Shown in pieces: positions 60,711 through 64,000 of a stretch of 64,000 bases of DNA. Origin of the DNA: Mallotus nudiflorus (Eukaryota > Streptophyta > Magnoliopsida > Malpighiales > Euphorbiaceae). Location of the stretch: contig CANTUR010000630.1 in NCBI GenBank assembly GCA_947683625.1, positions 1 to 64,000 on the forward strand, written 5' to 3'. The notes under the pieces were generated by a model. It was not told the DNA's origin, searched no databases, and worked only from the letters and a program-made list of their open reading frames with translations. The translations under genes were made by a program, and so were the position numbers. Numbering within the stretch: the first letter of the stretch is position 1; each line of letters opens with the position of its first letter.

Positions 60711-62990
60711 AGTATAAGAAAGCAAAAAAGTAAGACTTTGAACCTTAATTATCCATATTATCTTACCAAAATAGCATGTTATTACACCAAATAAAAGGGT
60801 GGTGCCGTTTATGTTATTATTCCAAGTCCATATTTAAGCTTGTAAATGAGTCAAGCTACTTGTAAGCAGTTTGGTGTTTAAAATTATATATTGGAGCTAG
60901 TTTAATAAATAAGTTGAACTCAAATTATATAAAACTCAGCTTATTTGAATTTGTATATTGGAGCTAGTTTAATAAATGAGTTAAGCTCAAACTATACAAA
61001 GTTCAACTTGTAAAACTCAAGCACAAGTTCAAATAGAAGTTCATGAGTCAACTCGTACTTGTAATGTTTAATAATTTAATTTCAGATATATAATATATAA
61101 ATATTTATTGTAAATATATTTTCAAAAATATATTATTAGAATAAAATCATAAATTGTATTAAATATATTATAGTTTATTTTCAATTTTTAATGTATAATT
61201 TTAATTTATAGTTTTTATATTTTAAAATTTCTTTAGACTTGTTTAGTCTTATGAGCATCAACTAGCTAACAAGGTCGACTTGATTATAAACAAACTAAAT
61301 TCAAGCTAACCAAAACTCAATTCAGCTTAGTTATATGTTTTTGCAGCCTTTATAATTTTATCCTAATATAATCATATTAATTAGAGTTTAAAATTCTTTA
61401 AAGAGATATTGATAGTTTAGGGAATAAATAAATAAATAAAGAGATACTATCATTGATTTAAATGGGTATTTGATTATTAATACTATCATTGAGTTGTAAA
61501 CTATTGTATTATTTTTTTGTTAATTTTTATGGTGTTAATATTGACAAATTAATTTAAGCTAATTGAATTAAATCACCTCACAATCACTAAGCTACCTGAA
61601 TTTACTTCTCAATTAGCCATGTATACCCCGAGTTTTCCTAAAGCATTAATCAATCTTTCTTAAGTATTAATTAATTTAAATTCACAATTATTAATCAAGG
61701 TAATAAAGACCTAATTATAATTGCAATCTAAATACCTAAACATCAAAATCATGAATTATAAAACACAACTCAAAAGGGAATTTAATCAACTCAATTTATC
61801 TCTAATTTTAAGTTAAGTTAAACTTGTCTGTATAGGTTTATTAGAATTACCATCTCTCAATGCATAATTTCAAATAAAATTATGTCATTGGTGGCCAGAC
61901 AATACCAAACATTAAGAATAATAAACACAATAAACAACAAGTAATGAGCATATTAAATTGTAAGCCTAGATCATATTCGGATTATTAATCCTTATCAAAG
62001 AGAAATTTAGCCATTATTAATCCCTAACAAAGAGAAATTTAGCCTAACATATTGTTATTAATCCCTAAAAATTCATAAGAAAAACCCATAACAAAAAGTA
62101 TAAGAAGAAGAAGAAGAAGAAGAATGAAATAGTTAAGATTAATCTTGAATCTTGGATCTTGAATCTTCAATTTCAATCTTCAATCTTCACTTTCTTGTGG
62201 TTCCTTTTTGCTCTTTTAGGGTTTCTTGTGTTTTTTTAATGATATTCTCCTCTCCTCCCTTTTCAGGGAGGCAAAACTTAATTATGCATAGCATTTCTTC
62301 CTAAAAAAACCTTAAAAACACTTTCCTAAAAAGTTCCTATCATTGTACACGGTTGTGTCTGCCTCTAAAATGACTTTTTTAGAAAAATTAATCTCAAGCA
62401 TGGTTGTGTCAAAATTACATACAGCCATGTCTGGTTCTTACAGTTAAAACTACTTCAAACACGACTATGTTAAGTAGTTTATGTTTTAGCTCTAAATTAT
62501 AACCCAATTTTCACATTGATAGACCTATAATTGAAGCCTGAGATCTTTATAAAAGTTATAATTATAGAAGTAAGCTTTCAAAAAAATCTTGAATAATCTC
62601 AATTAGACCTCTATAGCTTAAGACATCACTAAAATACTAAGAGCTATGCAACCTAAAATGAAATCTATATATATTAACTTTGACTCAGGCCTTGCAAACT
62701 CAAATGAACTCAATTTTAATAAGTAAGATCAATTTAGAAAGCTTAAGATGTCTATTTCAAATGTCTAGAAGACCTCTTTCTCATTTTAAAACTCCAAGGA
62801 TGTTAAAATCTTCACCTAATCTTAGAGATTGAATAAACCAAAACTCTTAAATTGCACTTTAAGCTCTTATCTACTCCTAATTCATAAAAACCAACAAATT
62901 AGCTCATATTTTCATAACATAAATCTTTAAATTAAATATAAATGAGCTAAAAATATATAATATTTGACTCTTATAAAAAAGGTTTGAAGT
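60711..62990. other. Non-coding region with degenerate repeats
   Basis: Between 60880 and 61050 a phrase with TATATTGGAGCTAGTTTAAT AAAT occurs twice about 65 bases apart. At 62103-62125 there is a GAA microsatellite. From about 61540 to 62460 the sequence has the look of transposon untranslated DNA, but I cannot assign it. No gene is seen. Confidence 0.45.
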
Positions 62991-64000
62991 TAATTGCACC
63001 TTTAATGATAGGTGAGGGGATAAATTGCCATATTAGCCTATATTTTTATCTTCCACAACATTTACTTGACCTTCATATTTATAGAGCCATCAAAACTCTA
63101 ATTCTTCCAGTCTCGATCAATCACCGGTGAAATGTTATCCAAAGAGGCAGATCCTTCTCTTGGCTACTTGACCCAAAATGATATAAAGGTGAAGCTACCT
63201 AGGCTAACACGAGTAAAAAAATAAAATATTTGTACCAATTCAAATAATCATAAAGCAAATCGTCCTAGAAGAATGCCATGAAGCTGGAATAATTAGATAT
63301 ATTTATTGGAATGTTAGTGTGTAGATTAAATACACGTAATAGGAGGAATCATAAAAGGAATGTGGTATTCACTTATTGAAATTGGGTGAATTGTTAAAAT
63401 TCCTATATTTTTATCTTTCACATTATTTACTTGATCTTCATGTTTACAGAGCCATCAAAACTCTAATTCTTTCAGTCCCAATCAATCGCCGATGACATAT
63501 CGTCTAAAAAGGCAGATCCTTCTCCCAACTACTTGACTCGAAAGGATATAGAGGTAAAGCTACCTAGGCTAACATGAATAAAAAATAAAACACTGGCACT
63601 AATTTAAGTAATCACTTAGCAAATCCTCCTGAAAGCTCATGAATGCCAAAAAGCCAAAATAAGACCTCCAAAATAGAAAATCACTGATTTAATATAGCTT
63701 GATTATTATTGTCTTTGCAAAAGAAAAGAATTTAAAGTCCTAATTAGATGTGTTCATTGGAATATTAGTGTGTATATCAAATACGTGCAATAGGAGGAGT
63801 TGTAAAAGGAATGTGGTATTCACTTTTTGAAATTGGTGCGAATTGTTCAAATTCTTATATTTTTATCTTCTGTAACATTTACTTGACCTTTATGTTTACA
63901 AAGCTATCAAAACTCTAATTCTTCCAATCTCAATCAATCATCAGTGACATATTGTCCAAAGAGGCAAATCATTCTCTCAACTACTTAACATGAAAGGATA
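62990..64000. repeat. Tandem repeat of about 365-450 bases running off the right edge
   Basis: The phrase GCCATCAAAACTCTAATTC (with small changes) begins near 63086, 63451 and 63904, so units are 365 and about 453 bases; the second has an insertion of about 85 bases near 63640-63740. Other shared phrases are AGCTACCTAGGCTAACA and AGGAATGTGGTATTCACTT. Units are non-coding. The array is cut by the window end. Confidence 0.85.

Overview
The window is nuclear DNA of a eudicot plant. The evidence is GT-AG introns interrupting short exons, strongly AT-rich intergenic DNA, and plant gene families (a SOS2/CIPK24 kinase, a SPA1 relative, a receptor-like LRR protein). It is also packed with plant Ty3/gypsy (Tat-lineage) retrotransposons, a Helitron-like element and MITEs. 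The species cannot be named from the sequence. No rRNA, tRNA or CRISPR array was seen.

Layout. 1-3330: AT-rich intergenic DNA. 3331-10959 (minus): a complete 14-exon gene for the salt-tolerance kinase SOS2/CIPK24, 448 codons. It has one apparent extra base in a G run just before the CBL-binding NAF motif. 11450-15755: intergenic DNA with a 1.2-kb foldback element and an RNase H fragment. 15760-29042: a dead SPA1-like gene on the minus strand, split by Tat element TE1 (16217-28551). TE1 is itself interrupted by a 3.5-kb solo LTR with a perfect TGTTT target duplication. 29725-53247: a Helitron-like element carrying captured exons (MORF-like, LRR receptor-like, others unrecognised). It is split near its 3' end by a 17-kb Tat element, TE2 (36106-53195, target duplication AATAT). 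TE2 carries, antisense to its gag-pol, a plant-mobile-domain (PMD-like) ORF and a DUF7745-like ORF. 54818-57971 (minus): a four-exon coiled-coil protein gene whose frame is intact over 519 codons except for two nonsense codons. 58000-64000: AT-rich DNA with two tandem arrays and a MITE.

How it fits together. Only SOS2 and the coiled-coil gene look like host genes with intact splice structure, and each carries an apparent lesion. Everything between 14.2 and 53.2 kb is a nested transposon cluster. Relative order of events can be read from the nesting: SPA1 copy, then TE1, then the solo LTR; and separately Helitron, then TE2. Many nonsense codons in the dead elements are TAA or TAG where CAA or CAG is expected, which fits C-to-T decay of methylated DNA.

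Limits. Family names come from recognising translated motifs, not from searches. Exon edges come from reading frame plus GT/AG signals. Element edges are exact where a target duplication is quoted and approximate elsewhere.
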